Shown here: one piece after another, positions 8,032-15,378 of the stretch
How positions within the stretch are numbered: position 1 is the stretch's first letter
How the letters are laid out: each line of letters opens with the position of its first letter
Source of the DNA: a virus
Virus record (IMG/VR): IMGVR_UViG_3300025080_000002
Coordinates: 1-20,310 of that record
DNA: 20,310 bases
Direction: 5' to 3' (one strand)
Notes under the pieces: generated by a model
Database searches by the model: none
Told to the model about the DNA's origin: nothing
What the model saw: the letters and a program-made list of their open reading frames with translations, nothing else
Program-made: the position numbers and the translations under genes

Positions 8032-8646
8032 GCACCACCCCCACGCCCATCATCGCCAATCGACTGCGCCACTCGGCTGGCGTCAGCTTGCGCTTGGGCA
8101 GGCCCGCCCTCGCTGCTTTCTGCCACGCGCCGACCATCCGCTTCATCGCCTCCCGCTTGATCGTGGCAGCGCCGACCTGCACCACCGCCGACAGCGCCAG
8201 AGCCTCTTGCGCCCGCATCCGATGCATGGCCTCGGTCGCTGCGGTCAGCATCGAGAGCGGCATGTCCAGCCACTCTTCTACGCTCCCGCCGTAGAATCGG
8301 AGGCAGTACCAGATGGCGTCGTACTCGCCTGCGCCGACGACGGGCGCACAGTAAAAACCTCGATCACCGCAGCCATCTGTCCAGGTGCCAACTTGGCCGC
8401 CACCTCGGGCGGCACACTCGGCGCGACCTGCGCGAACACCGCCGCAAGGGCAGCATCACAGGCCATCGCCTCTTCTTCAGACAGATCATCGCGTGTCGCG
8501 TGCTCAGACAGGACTCGCGCTTGTCGGCGCAGGCGCGATGCTTCGAGTGTGGACAACGATCCGGGATCGGTCAGCGCATAGTGCACGCCGTCAATCGTGA
8601 TCGTGTCCGGTTCCGTTTTGGTGCTGATGTCCCGCAGATTGGCCAT
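7982..8646 (-). CDS. Tail assembly chaperone GT, by programmed -1 frameshift
   Basis: The reading frame -1 to G is open from before 8360 down to a TGA at 7982. After the shift it encodes EYDAIWYCLRFYGG, SVEEWLDMPLSMLTAATEAM, a helical Ala-rich part and GLPKRKLTPAEWRSRL. The stretch upstream of its first in-frame ATG (8263) is clearly coding-like, so the T part is not an independent gene. Joining at the TTT codon 8355-8353 gives 98 + 123 = 221 residues. GT proteins recruit tube subunits to the tape measure. The T end overlaps the tape measure gene by 50 bp, as is common. The frames and overlap are seen; the shift itself is inferred from the conserved G/GT arrangement. Confidence 0.8.
8278..8646 (-). 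CDS. Tail assembly chaperone, G-type
   Basis: The ATG at 8646 has GAAGGGG upstream. The 122-residue zero-frame product has strand-rich DTITIDGVHYALTDPGSLSTL, then a helical middle (ASRLRRQARVLSEHATRDDL onwards) and a low-complexity Ser/Thr/Ala C-terminus. It lies directly between tail tube and tape measure, where lambda has gpG. G proteins coat the tape measure before tube assembly. A -1 shift near codon 98 gives the longer GT product; the stretch after that point in the zero frame looks like filler. Confidence 0.8.
   Translation of the reverse strand: MANLRDISTKTEPDTITIDGVHYALTDPGSLSTLEASRLRRQARVLSEHATRDDLSEEEAMACDAALAAVFAQVAPSVPPEVAAKLAPGQMAAVIEVFTVRPSSAQASTTPSGTASDSTAGA
8330..8359 (-). 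promoter_or_regulatory. Ribosomal -1 frameshift signal: T-run plus hairpin
   Basis: On the minus strand the zero-frame codons are GAG GTT TTT ACT. The run GGTTTTTA (8359-8352) allows a U-UUU slip. Four bases after the TTT codon a perfect 6-bp GC-rich stem follows: TGCGCC (8348-8343) pairs with GGCGCA (8335-8330) over a 7-base loop. A slippery run followed closely by a hairpin is the usual -1 signal, though the heptamer is not the canonical X-XXY-YYZ form. Confidence 0.65.
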
Positions 8647-8806
8647 GGTGTTCCCCTTCGCCGATGAACTGCAACTCTAACCGGTTGGCAATCGAGCGCA
8701 GCGTGGATAACTCATTCATGCATTCGTGCAGCCGCGAACGGTGATACCGCACGCGACTCTTGTGCTCCCGCGCCTCGCGTTCCAATGCGGCGATGCGCGA
8801 ATCCAT
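8591..8806 (-). CDS. Small coiled-coil protein between tail tube and chaperone
   Basis: The start at 8806 forms a TAATG junction with the tail tube gene. The first 50 residues (MDSRIAALEREAREHKSRVR onward, then LHECMNELSTLRSIANRLEL) make a convincing charged coiled coil. The frame then overlaps gene G by 56 bp, where its own sequence turns into low-complexity His/Gly/Asp text, as if the tail is tolerated rather than selected. Without this gene about 160 bp would be empty, unlike the rest of the operon. No family recognised; a chaperone or translational-coupling role is possible. Confidence 0.6.
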   Translation of the reverse strand: MDSRIAALEREAREHKSRVRYHRSRLHECMNELSTLRSIANRLELQFIGEGEHHGQSAGHQHQNGTGHDHD

Positions 8807-9402
8807 TACAGCGGCACAGTAGTCTGCGCACGCAACACGCCGAACTCTTGGCCGGCAGGCGCAGACGTGTCAATCAGCGCAACACAACTGATCTCCAGAC
8901 CGGCAGGCTCGCCACGCGAATACACCACCTCGGCCTCAGCGCGGAAGTAACACCGGCGCAACTCATATTGCAGCGGGAATGCCGCGCCATACGGCCCCGG
9001 CCCGCGCAACAGCAGCGACCGCACCGGCGGCGATCCCGCCCCCCGATACAGGTTGATCGAGCGCGATCCCGGCACGCCAGCAGAAGCCGGAACGCTGGTC
9101 AGCGGATTGAAGCCGAGTACCGCCTGATAGGCTTCGAGCGTCAGGTCATGCAGCACGAAAGACAAACTCAAGCCCTCCGACACTCGCGCCGCCTTGACCG
9201 GGCCAGTCGCGCCCAGCATGCGGAACTCCTCGATTTCTTCCTCGTGCGCGACGGTGATGCCATCCTCCGAAATGTTCATGTTCCCCCGCGTGCCAAGCCG
9301 TGCCCACGGCACTGCCGGCGCAACAGTCAGCAGCGGGAATGCGGTGCCAGTCGGTGCGACCCAAACATCGTATGGCGCAGCGATGATCTCAAACGGTTCC
9401 AT
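8806..9402 (-). CDS. Major tail tube protein
   Basis: The start at 9402 has AGGAG 6 bases upstream. The 198-residue protein starts with a PYDVWVAPTGTAFP strand pair, then MNISEDGITVAHEEEIEEFRMLGATGPVKAAR, typical of siphophage tube proteins. Next come LSLSFVLHDLTLEAYQAVLG and a second beta half with a RRCYFRAEAEVVYS strand. The single-beta-sandwich tube subunit forms hexameric rings of the non-contractile tail. Size and place (before the G/GT chaperones and tape measure) agree. Its TAA overlaps the next ATG as TAATG. Confidence 0.85.
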   Translation of the reverse strand: MEPFEIIAAPYDVWVAPTGTAFPLLTVAPAVPWARLGTRGNMNISEDGITVAHEEEIEEFRMLGATGPVKAARVSEGLSLSFVLHDLTLEAYQAVLGFNPLTSVPASAGVPGSRSINLYRGAGSPPVRSLLLRGPGPYGAAFPLQYELRRCYFRAEAEVVYSRGEPAGLEISCVALIDTSAPAGQEFGVLRAQTTVPL

Positions 9403-9411
9403 ATTCGTCTC

Positions 9412-9825
9412 CTAGGTTTCAGATGCCAGCACGGTGTAGGACTCCCACACGCGAGGCCAGCGGGTATCAGGGTCGCGTCCGGTGCTGTAGCCGCCGGCTG
9501 GTTGCGCCCAGTGGAAAAGCACAGCCCCGACCTGCACGCGGGTCATGGATCGCAAAGCAGCACGCACCGCACGCCGCAAGCGCTGCGCCTCATGCGGAGT
9601 CACCCCATAACACCAGGCATCCACCCGCAACGAATCGAGCGGCAACGCACGCGCATACTCCGTCACCGTCCCGCCCGATGGCGTCAGCACCAGCGCAGAG
9701 CGCGGCATGTGAGCCGTCTCGCCGGCAGGCAACTCGACACCAAAGACGCGATCACCGACCAGCGCGACGATGCCCGGCTGTGCGCGCAAGTGCGCAACCA
9801 TCGCTGCGAGCAGGTCGCGGATCAT
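9412..9825 (-). CDS. Tail terminator (DUF3168-like)
   Basis: The 137-residue protein begins IRDLLAAMVAHLRAQPGIVALVGDRVF, the usual helix-turn of DUF3168/gpU-like terminators, followed by PRSALVLTPSGG, a DSLRVDAWCYGVTPHEAQRLRRAV helix and a C-terminal beta hairpin. Proteins of this type cap the tail tube and set the stop of tube polymerisation. Its placement between the gp10-like gene and the tail tube supports this. The start overlaps the previous stop (ATGA). Confidence 0.82.
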   Translation of the reverse strand: MIRDLLAAMVAHLRAQPGIVALVGDRVFGVELPAGETAHMPRSALVLTPSGGTVTEYARALPLDSLRVDAWCYGVTPHEAQRLRRAVRAALRSMTRVQVGAVLFHWAQPAGGYSTGRDPDTRWPRVWESYTVLASET

Positions 9826-10175
9826 CGGCTGCGCTCCATCTGCCGGGACAGCTCGCCCACCAGCTCGGGATAGACCGCATCCGCTGCCGGGCGCAGGAAC
9901 GGGAAAGCCGGCATCCTGCTCGTGCCCAGCTCCAGGAAAATCGCGTATGCCGTGTCCGCGCTACCCCACAGCCCGGCAACGCCGTGGCGATCCTCATACG
10001 CGTAATAGGTGATGCGGATCGACCCCTCAAGGATGCCCGTCCGATTGGTCCACGGGTGATTCTGCTTCGCGTGGATGACACAGCGCGACATGATCCGGTT
10101 GACGGCGCGCTTTTGCGCGGTCAGCACCCGACGCAGGTATTCCTTGCCGGTCCAGTCAATCGTGTATCGCTTCAT
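9822..10175 (-). CDS. HK97 gp10-like neck/tail component
   Basis: The ATG at 10175 overlaps the preceding TGA (ATGA). The 117-residue protein shows the gp10 family pattern: an N-terminal helix with KEYLRRVLTAQKRAVNRIM, HPWTNRTGILEGSIRI (the family TG.L..SI motif), then YAIFLELGTSRMPAFPFLRPA, where YA.fLE.GT..mpa.PFl.PA is the hallmark. These proteins act at tail completion or head-tail joining in HK97-like siphophages. The end overlaps the tail terminator start by 4 bp. Confidence 0.9.
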   Translation of the reverse strand: MKRYTIDWTGKEYLRRVLTAQKRAVNRIMSRCVIHAKQNHPWTNRTGILEGSIRITYYAYEDRHGVAGLWGSADTAYAIFLELGTSRMPAFPFLRPAADAVYPELVGELSRQMERSR

Positions 10176-10516
10176 GCCGCACGCTCCAACTGCGCCTCGA
10201 CGTAGCCAAACCGCCGACGCAAGGCCGATGCAATCACCCACACGCCGGGGAACACCACACTGCCCAATCGATCCTCGATCCGGGCGATACGATCCACAGG
10301 CCGCACGTCAGCTCCAACAGGCAGCGCGCACCACAACACCTCGACACGCGCCACTTTCTCGCCGTCCGCCACCATGCTGGGCCGCTCCGAATGCCACGCA
10401 TGACACGGCACCACCGCGAGCGGCTGCCAGTCGGGCGGCGTCGGGTGGCCATATGCGTCGAGGCCAGCCGACACGCTGCGCTCCACGATGGCCCGGTAGG
10501 TCATCCGACCGCGCAT
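10172..10516 (-). CDS. Probable head-closure/head-tail adaptor protein
   Basis: The start is taken at 10516 because of the TGATG junction; an ATG four codons in (10504) is possible. The 114-residue protein is rich in beta strands: PLAVVPCHAWHSER, VARVEVLWCALPVGADVRPVDRIARI, then GVWVIASALRRRFGYVEAQLE. A small beta-barrel between the gp6-like connector and the gp10-like protein fits a stopper/adaptor of the SPP1 gp16 type. The assignment is by position and predicted fold more than by motif. Confidence 0.65.
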   Translation of the reverse strand: MRGRMTYRAIVERSVSAGLDAYGHPTPPDWQPLAVVPCHAWHSERPSMVADGEKVARVEVLWCALPVGADVRPVDRIARIEDRLGSVVFPGVWVIASALRRRFGYVEAQLERAA

Positions 10517-11034
10517 CACACCAGCCCCAGCCGGCCCGCCAACAGCGGGGCCAGCAGCATGTCCCTCTCTGCCTGATACACCGGCAGCGTGACCGAGTAG
10601 TCCCCAGCCTTTTCCGACTTCGCGCCGGAATACTGGATCGACAGCTTCACGAGGTCGATCTGCACACGACGGCGAATATCCAAGTCCGAAACCGGGACGT
10701 AAACCACGACCACTTCCTCGCCCCACCACACACGCGGATTGGCACCCGTCGCCAGCCGCAGCAGCTCACGCGAGTGCGTCAGCCGCCAATCGCTAGCAGC
10801 CAAAGCCTGCCCCACACCACCCACTCGCTCCGTGATGCTGGTGACGGACACCACCGGACGCGAGGTGACCAGCACCCGCGAATCAGGCAAAAGGAAAGTG
10901 TCGCGCTGCGCGTTGTGCGCTCCGGCGACGGACGCGATTTCCTGCGCCGCCGCCGACAGCAGCCGAGTCAAGGCCGAGTCCGAAAGGTCGGACTCCACAT
11001 GCTCCCGGACTTGTCGCAGCGTGACATCGCTCAT
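10516..11034 (-). CDS. Head-tail connector, gp6-like
   Basis: The 172-residue protein opens with TLRQVREHVESDLSDSALTRLLSAAAQEI, an all-helical beginning in which residues span a short helix bundle. A beta segment follows (RVLVTSRPVVSVTSITERVG), then a helix with LVKLSIQYSGAKSEK. This is the arrangement of HK97 gp6 / SPP1 gp15-type connectors, which dock as a ring under the portal. Its location right after the capsid and 56-aa genes supports this. Its stop shares one base with the next ATG (TGATG). Confidence 0.8.
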   Translation of the reverse strand: MSDVTLRQVREHVESDLSDSALTRLLSAAAQEIASVAGAHNAQRDTFLLPDSRVLVTSRPVVSVTSITERVGGVGQALAASDWRLTHSRELLRLATGANPRVWWGEEVVVVYVPVSDLDIRRRVQIDLVKLSIQYSGAKSEKAGDYSVTLPVYQAERDMLLAPLLAGRLGLV

Positions 11035-11201
11035 TTGCGCTGCGGCCTCGGCCGCTCCTTGGTCTGCGCGACCAGCAGCGGCTGCTGTTCCTCCGCCACC
11101 GGATCACCCGGCGCGGCGTACAACTCCGCCGCGTCAGGATCACCCTCGTACACCAGCCGCGTCCGGTCAGCAGTCCAGTAGATGCGTTGCTCGGCGATCA
11201 T
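11031..11201 (-). CDS. Small virion-region protein, 56 aa
   Basis: The ATG at 11201 follows GGGAG by 6 bases, starting 12 bp after the capsid stop, and its TGA overlaps the connector start (ATGA). The translation begins MIAEQRIYWTADRTRLVYEG, continues DPDAAELYAAPGDP, and ends in a basic RPRPQRK tail. Small proteins with this YWTADRxRLVxEGDPDAA pattern occur between capsid and head-tail connector genes in related phages, from memory of the family. The function is unknown; position and basic tail are compatible with a minor head role. Confidence 0.78.
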   Translation of the reverse strand: MIAEQRIYWTADRTRLVYEGDPDAAELYAAPGDPVAEEQQPLLVAQTKERPRPQRK

Positions 11202-11213
11202 GACGTACTCCCA

Positions 11214-12509
11214 TCACAGACCGGTCACGGTGCAAAAGGCAGCCGGGCGGAACACCACGAATGCCCAGCGACCATCCGCCCGCATCGTGCGCCGCCCCTG
11301 CGCGAACTGGTCGCCGATGTAGCCGACCTGTACATCCACGCCGCGCCGCTCGGCCAGCGTGACCCACTGCGGCGAGAACGAGCCAACAAAGGCCGTGCCC
11401 GCAGCACCCGCCTGCGACAACACCACCGGCAAGCCGAAGAGCCGATCCGGGCCGGGCTGGCTCGGGTGGCCCCACAGCCAGTTGCCGTTCGTGTCGCGCT
11501 CCGTGCGCACCGCCGACCAGTTGGTCGAGTGCATGACCACATGGGTCGGCTCAGCGCGGCCAACCGAACGAACCAAGTCCATGGCGCGGAAGATCGCAAC
11601 CGGGATCGGCTCCAGAGGCGGGCCAACACCGCGTGCCGTGGTCTGGATGCCGGCCGTGTTGAGCAGGCCGCGCAGGTTCGGCGCAGTGCCGTTGCCGACC
11701 AGCACCTGCGAGTCCAGCCGCTGCCGCACGCCGAACATCAAGCGCGTGTTGAGGTAGCTCTCGACCTGCGCCACATCCTCCAGCTGTTCGTCCGTCACCG
11801 GAATCGACTCGGCGATCTTGCGAACGAGGCTCGTGCGCTCGGTCAAAACGAAGGTCGAAGAGCCATACAGCGCGCCCTCCAACACCTCGACTCCACCATG
11901 CGTCCGGGTCGTTTCCTCCATGTACACCACGCTGTCTCCGACAGTGCGCGACAGCGGCATGATGTCCAGGACTTGGATCGGACGGGTTGCAGCCTCGACC
12001 ATTTCGCCGATGCGGATGCGCTCCGGTGCCCAGCCAGCAGTGGTGGTCATCATCTTGGCGTGCATCGTGTTGTTGCCGCCAGACGCCACCAGCAGGTCAG
12101 ACGGCATCACGCCGTCAAGTTGGAGGGTGATGCCGCCCGCCCCGCCCGACTTCGACCAGCGCACATAGTCGGGATGGCTCGTGACCATCTCGCCCAACGA
12201 CTTCTGCGGGCCACTGTATGCCCGCTCGTCGCCGCCCGGATGACGGATCGACCCACGTGAGGATTCACGGTCGGCCTGCGCCTTGGCCGCTTTCTCGACC
12301 GCCTCAAGCGAATCGATCTCGGTGCCGATGGCGTCGAGTTCCGCGTTCATGGCGCGGATTTTCTCGGCCTTGGCGATGGTGCTCAGGTCGCCCAGCGACT
12401 TGATCCGATCAAGGTCGAGTTCACCGGAATCGGTGCGGGCTTCGGTGAAAATTCCGCCGAGGGCGGATTGCTTGGCCGCGAGTTCTTCGCGCTTCTTGCT
12501 GATGCTCAT
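11214..12509 (-). CDS. Major capsid protein, HK97 fold, with N-terminal delta domain
   Basis: The ATG at 12509 follows AGGAGG by 6 bases and is chosen over an upstream in-frame ATG (12656) that would overlap the protease. The 431-residue protein starts with a charged coiled-coil (about 1-85: SISKKREELAAKQSA, then AKAEKIRAMNAELDAIGTEI), typical of the scaffolding delta domain removed by the protease. The rest has HK97-capsid features: TAGWAPERIRIGEMVEAATR, LDIMPLSRTVGDSVVYMEET for the N-arm/E-loop region, KIAESIPVTDEQLEDV, YLNTRLMFGVRQRLDSQVL, and the C-terminal FRPAAFCTVTGL. It forms the icosahedral shell. The exact cleavage site cannot be fixed by eye. Confidence 0.93.
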   Translation of the reverse strand: MSISKKREELAAKQSALGGIFTEARTDSGELDLDRIKSLGDLSTIAKAEKIRAMNAELDAIGTEIDSLEAVEKAAKAQADRESSRGSIRHPGGDERAYSGPQKSLGEMVTSHPDYVRWSKSGGAGGITLQLDGVMPSDLLVASGGNNTMHAKMMTTTAGWAPERIRIGEMVEAATRPIQVLDIMPLSRTVGDSVVYMEETTRTHGGVEVLEGALYGSSTFVLTERTSLVRKIAESIPVTDEQLEDVAQVESYLNTRLMFGVRQRLDSQVLVGNGTAPNLRGLLNTAGIQTTARGVGPPLEPIPVAIFRAMDLVRSVGRAEPTHVVMHSTNWSAVRTERDTNGNWLWGHPSQPGPDRLFGLPVVLSQAGAAGTAFVGSFSPQWVTLAERRGVDVQVGYIGDQFAQGRRTMRADGRWAFVVFRPAAFCTVTGL

Positions 12510-12606
12510 GGCGTCCTCCTGGGACTGCACACGGCCAGCAAGCGGCCTGGAAAATGGGTTGGCTGCGACAAGCGCGGGGAAATCAGAACACGGAAAAATG
12601 CCCCCG
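12510..12606. other. 97-bp gap between protease and capsid genes
   Basis: No ORF is visible. On the minus strand it carries the strong capsid ribosome binding site (AGGAGG, 12527-12522). Near the protease stop there is only a weak possible stem with G-U pairs around a T-rich stretch, and I do not call it a terminator. The gap may allow independent, high-level translation of the capsid gene. Confidence 0.5.
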
Positions 12607-13305
12607 TCAAGTACGCCGCAGCACGAATGCACTGTAGGCGCGTCGTACCTCTGCATCTGCCGAGCGGGTCAACTCGTCGGCAAGGGGCAGCAATGCAGCA
12701 ATGGCGGCCTTGATGCGGTCGAGGTCTTCGCAACGATCCTGCGACAGCCTCCGCCCGTCGGCAGCGCGCAGCGCCTTGATGGCGGCCATGCGAGCAGCAA
12801 GCGATTCGATTTCGGCCCGCACGTCGGCAATCTGCGCGATCACAGAGCGGTCTCCGTGCTTCATCGCCAATGTCCGGGTGCCGAGGCCCGCACCGATAAC
12901 CACCGGTGAGACCTCATGCACGCGCAGCGATTCGAGATAGCGGACGCTCTTGCCGTCGATCTGGCCGAGCGAGGATTTGACGATCTCGAAGCCGTACGAC
13001 CACTGCTGCGTGGGCTGGTCGAGCAGGTCGAACTTCAGCGCTGCGTGCCAATCGCGGGCGGCCTCGATCTCAAGGTTTAGCGTGAACTCCGCCATCGCCT
13101 CGTTGCCCTGCTCGAAGATGCGCGCCTTGCCAATCGGGACATGCCCCCAATCGTGCGCAGGCAGCACCTTGACCGTCTGCTCTCCGAATGCACCGGGCAG
13201 GGTCACGTCGCCATCTCGATCAACGACGCCCAACGTCGCAAATACTGCGAGGCCGACGCCCTTGTCCGAAACGCGCTTGATTTCGGTGATGTGCTTGATG
13301 TCCAT
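12607..13305 (-). CDS. HK97-family prohead maturation protease
   Basis: The start at 13305 has GAGG upstream in the short gap after the portal gene. The 232-residue protein has the family layout: an early DRDGDVTLPGAF motif, catalytic His51 in LPAHDW followed by PIGKA, catalytic Ser103 in QWSYGFEI, and VHEVSPVVIGA (129-139). The protease cleaves the scaffold-like N-terminal region of the capsid protein and itself during maturation. Residues about 155-232 form a long helical tail with Ala/Arg/Glu repeats; such tails can direct incorporation into the prohead. It precedes the capsid gene as expected. Confidence 0.92.
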   Translation of the reverse strand: MDIKHITEIKRVSDKGVGLAVFATLGVVDRDGDVTLPGAFGEQTVKVLPAHDWGHVPIGKARIFEQGNEAMAEFTLNLEIEAARDWHAALKFDLLDQPTQQWSYGFEIVKSSLGQIDGKSVRYLESLRVHEVSPVVIGAGLGTRTLAMKHGDRSVIAQIADVRAEIESLAARMAAIKALRAADGRRLSQDRCEDLDRIKAAIAALLPLADELTRSADAEVRRAYSAFVLRRT

Positions 13306-13314
13306 CTTTTCGCC

Positions 13315-15378
13315 TCAGTCGAGATAGTGCGGTGCGAAAGACCGCGTGCCGTTGGGATGCTCGGTGAGCATCAACTCATACGCCTCGTCCGCGCTCACAA
13401 TCGCGCCATCTAGTGCCATGCAGATTTCATCGGTGTCACCCAGCCGCGCATCGAAGATGATGTAGTGCAGTATGCCGTTCGCTCGGCCATGCTCTACCGT
13501 CGAGTAGTTCTGTGCGTACTTCGCTTCGGTTCTGGCGATGACCTCGGCGCGAATCTTCGGCGATGACCACGGGCCAGCCGGCACCGCATCGCGGATCTGC
13601 CGCGCAATCGCAGCAGCCCCCAGACCCTCCGCCCGCCCATGCGCCACCGCCGACAGGATCGCATCACGGGTCTGCGCGCCAATGTCCACCAGCCCAGCAC
13701 GCCGGCCACCCGTGGCGATGATCGCACGGGCCACCGGATCGGAGATGCTCGTGGCAAGCTGCGGCAAGCCAGCACGCGCCGCCGCACTGCGCACGTCTTC
13801 AGCGCAGCGCAAATACTCGCGCTCGTAGAGGCCCACAAACAGCCTCCGGTGCTCGGGCATCTGCATCGCCTCGATCACCCGATCCGTCAGCATTCCGTTT
13901 AGTAGGGCGCTCTTTTCCTCGGCCTCAATCGCCGGCTCAGCAGCAGTCGCGGCCGCTTCGCCAAGCTCGCGGAAGTACGTCCCAAGCGCCCGCGCCCATC
14001 GTGCCGACGATCTCCGGCGCAGCGCCTCCAACGAGTCGGCAAAGGTTTCCTCCGCCTCGGTCGGCTCGGTATGTGGCGCATGTTCCGCAATGCGTACATC
14101 AATCGGTGAGTGCGAGTGCTTGACGTGGGCGCTCTGATGGTGGCACTTGGTGCCAGTCGCCTGCGCTGCTTTCGTTGCCGCCGGCGTCTCGATTACGCCC
14201 ATCGGACGCAGAAAGATGTCGTGACTGCGATTAACCGGGATGCCGAGCATCTGCCGGCTCTCGGCCAGGGTGATGATGCCGGCACGGAGTAGCTTGTCGG
14301 CGCGGCCCGCCACCGCGTCAGCATCTTCTCGCAGCGCCTCAATCTGGGCCGTGTCGAAGTAGAGGCGCAAGCGGGCGGGTTGCTGGAAGTCAGGGCCTAG
14401 CGAGCGCAGCACCTCCGATGCGATGTTGTTCTGCATCGGGATGACGCCACTGTGCCACGCGATCCGCACCTGCTCGCGCATGGTCGCGCCTACGCTGGTC
14501 TGGCTGGTGCCCGCGTGCAGACCGACCACCACCGGCGGCACGCCAAGCAACGCACACACACGCTCCTCGGCGCGGTCAGTGATCGAGGTGAGGTCGAGTT
14601 CTTTCGGGTTCCACGCCAACCGGTCGATCTTCGTTTTCGCGCTGAAGACCAGTGGCGTACCGCGCTTGGTGCCGCTGAACTGCTCGCTCAGGTAGCGCTT
14701 CATGGCGGCCAAATCGTCGGGACTGGCCGACTGCGGGCCGTCGGGCGACAGGATCAGGCCAGGGATGCCCGCGTTGCGCAGGATCGCCGCAGCAAATACG
14801 GACGCCTCCATGTCCGACCACACCTCGCGCAGCGCCGCGGCCAGCGGAGCCAGCCCCATGCGCAGGTCATCGGGATTGATGCCGGCGCGGATATGCACTA
14901 CGTCCGATGGTAGCAGCGTCTGCACCTCCGTGCCGGGCCGGTATTCGTAGTGGCTGATGTACTCGCTCCCATCCACCGGCCAGCGCGGACGGATCAGCCA
15001 ATGCGGCGCGTACCAGAGTTCGACAACGCGGCCCGACCCATTGCGCACCTTGAGCCAGTAGGCATTCCCCGCCGTGCACAGACTCAGCACGGTAGCGGAC
15101 AGCAGGTGATCGCGGCTATAGGCCGGATTCGGATTGTGCAGCAGCGCCGCGAGCGGATGATTGGGGAGCGGCTTGCCGTCAGCCTCGACCACCAGCGGGG
15201 CGGTCGGGACGGTGCGCTGCAACCACTGCACCGGGGCCATGATGACCGAAGAGCCGAGGCCGTTGCCGACCTCTCGGGCCATGTCAACCGCCGCCTGCTC
15301 CGATGTGCCGGCGCTCGCCCAAGACCACGACGTGGACGGGTGGCGGATACGGTCGAGTGCCTTCAAGAGCCAGCTCAT
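13315..15378 (-). CDS. Portal protein fused to MuF-type minor head protein
   Basis: This 687-residue protein has two parts. Residues about 1-400 match HK97-type portals: VQWLQRTVPTAPLVV, HNPNPAYSRDHLLSATV with GNAYWLKVRN, VVHIRAGINPDDLRMGLAPL, the LLGVPPVVVGL stem region, and a final ITLAESRQMLGIP. Residues about 447-687 match the phage Mu gpF (SPP1 gp7) minor head family: AIARQIRDAV, RAEVIARTEAKYAQN, DARLGDTDEICMALDG and a terminal HPNGTRSF. A His/Ser/Pro-rich linker (about 411-440) joins them. The portal is the dodecameric DNA channel; MuF proteins sit inside or at the portal vertex and help assembly or DNA ejection. Such fusions exist in some phages but the two are normally separate genes. 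No stop or frame change separates the halves. The protease gene starts 9 bp downstream. Confidence 0.9.
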   Translation of the reverse strand: MSWLLKALDRIRHPSTSWSWASAGTSEQAAVDMAREVGNGLGSSVIMAPVQWLQRTVPTAPLVVEADGKPLPNHPLAALLHNPNPAYSRDHLLSATVLSLCTAGNAYWLKVRNGSGRVVELWYAPHWLIRPRWPVDGSEYISHYEYRPGTEVQTLLPSDVVHIRAGINPDDLRMGLAPLAAALREVWSDMEASVFAAAILRNAGIPGLILSPDGPQSASPDDLAAMKRYLSEQFSGTKRGTPLVFSAKTKIDRLAWNPKELDLTSITDRAEERVCALLGVPPVVVGLHAGTSQTSVGATMREQVRIAWHSGVIPMQNNIASEVLRSLGPDFQQPARLRLYFDTAQIEALREDADAVAGRADKLLRAGIITLAESRQMLGIPVNRSHDIFLRPMGVIETPAATKAAQATGTKCHHQSAHVKHSHSPIDVRIAEHAPHTEPTEAEETFADSLEALRRRSSARWARALGTYFRELGEAAATAAEPAIEAEEKSALLNGMLTDRVIEAMQMPEHRRLFVGLYEREYLRCAEDVRSAAARAGLPQLATSISDPVARAIIATGGRRAGLVDIGAQTRDAILSAVAHGRAEGLGAAAIARQIRDAVPAGPWSSPKIRAEVIARTEAKYAQNYSTVEHGRANGILHYIIFDARLGDTDEICMALDGAIVSADEAYELMLTEHPNGTRSFAPHYLD

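Noticed and set aside
7982-8263. Independent 93-aa gene starting at 8263
   Set aside because: The coding-like sequence continues upstream of that ATG (EYDAIWYCLRFYGG and SVEEWLDM), so it is the T part of the frameshift product rather than a separate gene.
12570-12609. Possible terminator after the protease gene (T-rich stretch with a short stem)
   Set aside because: The stem has only four Watson-Crick pairs plus G-U pairs and is not followed by a T-run; stopping transcription before the capsid gene would make little sense.
12510-12656. Longer capsid start at 12656
   Set aside because: It would overlap the protease gene by 50 bp with no ribosome site, whereas AGGAGG is perfectly placed for 12509.
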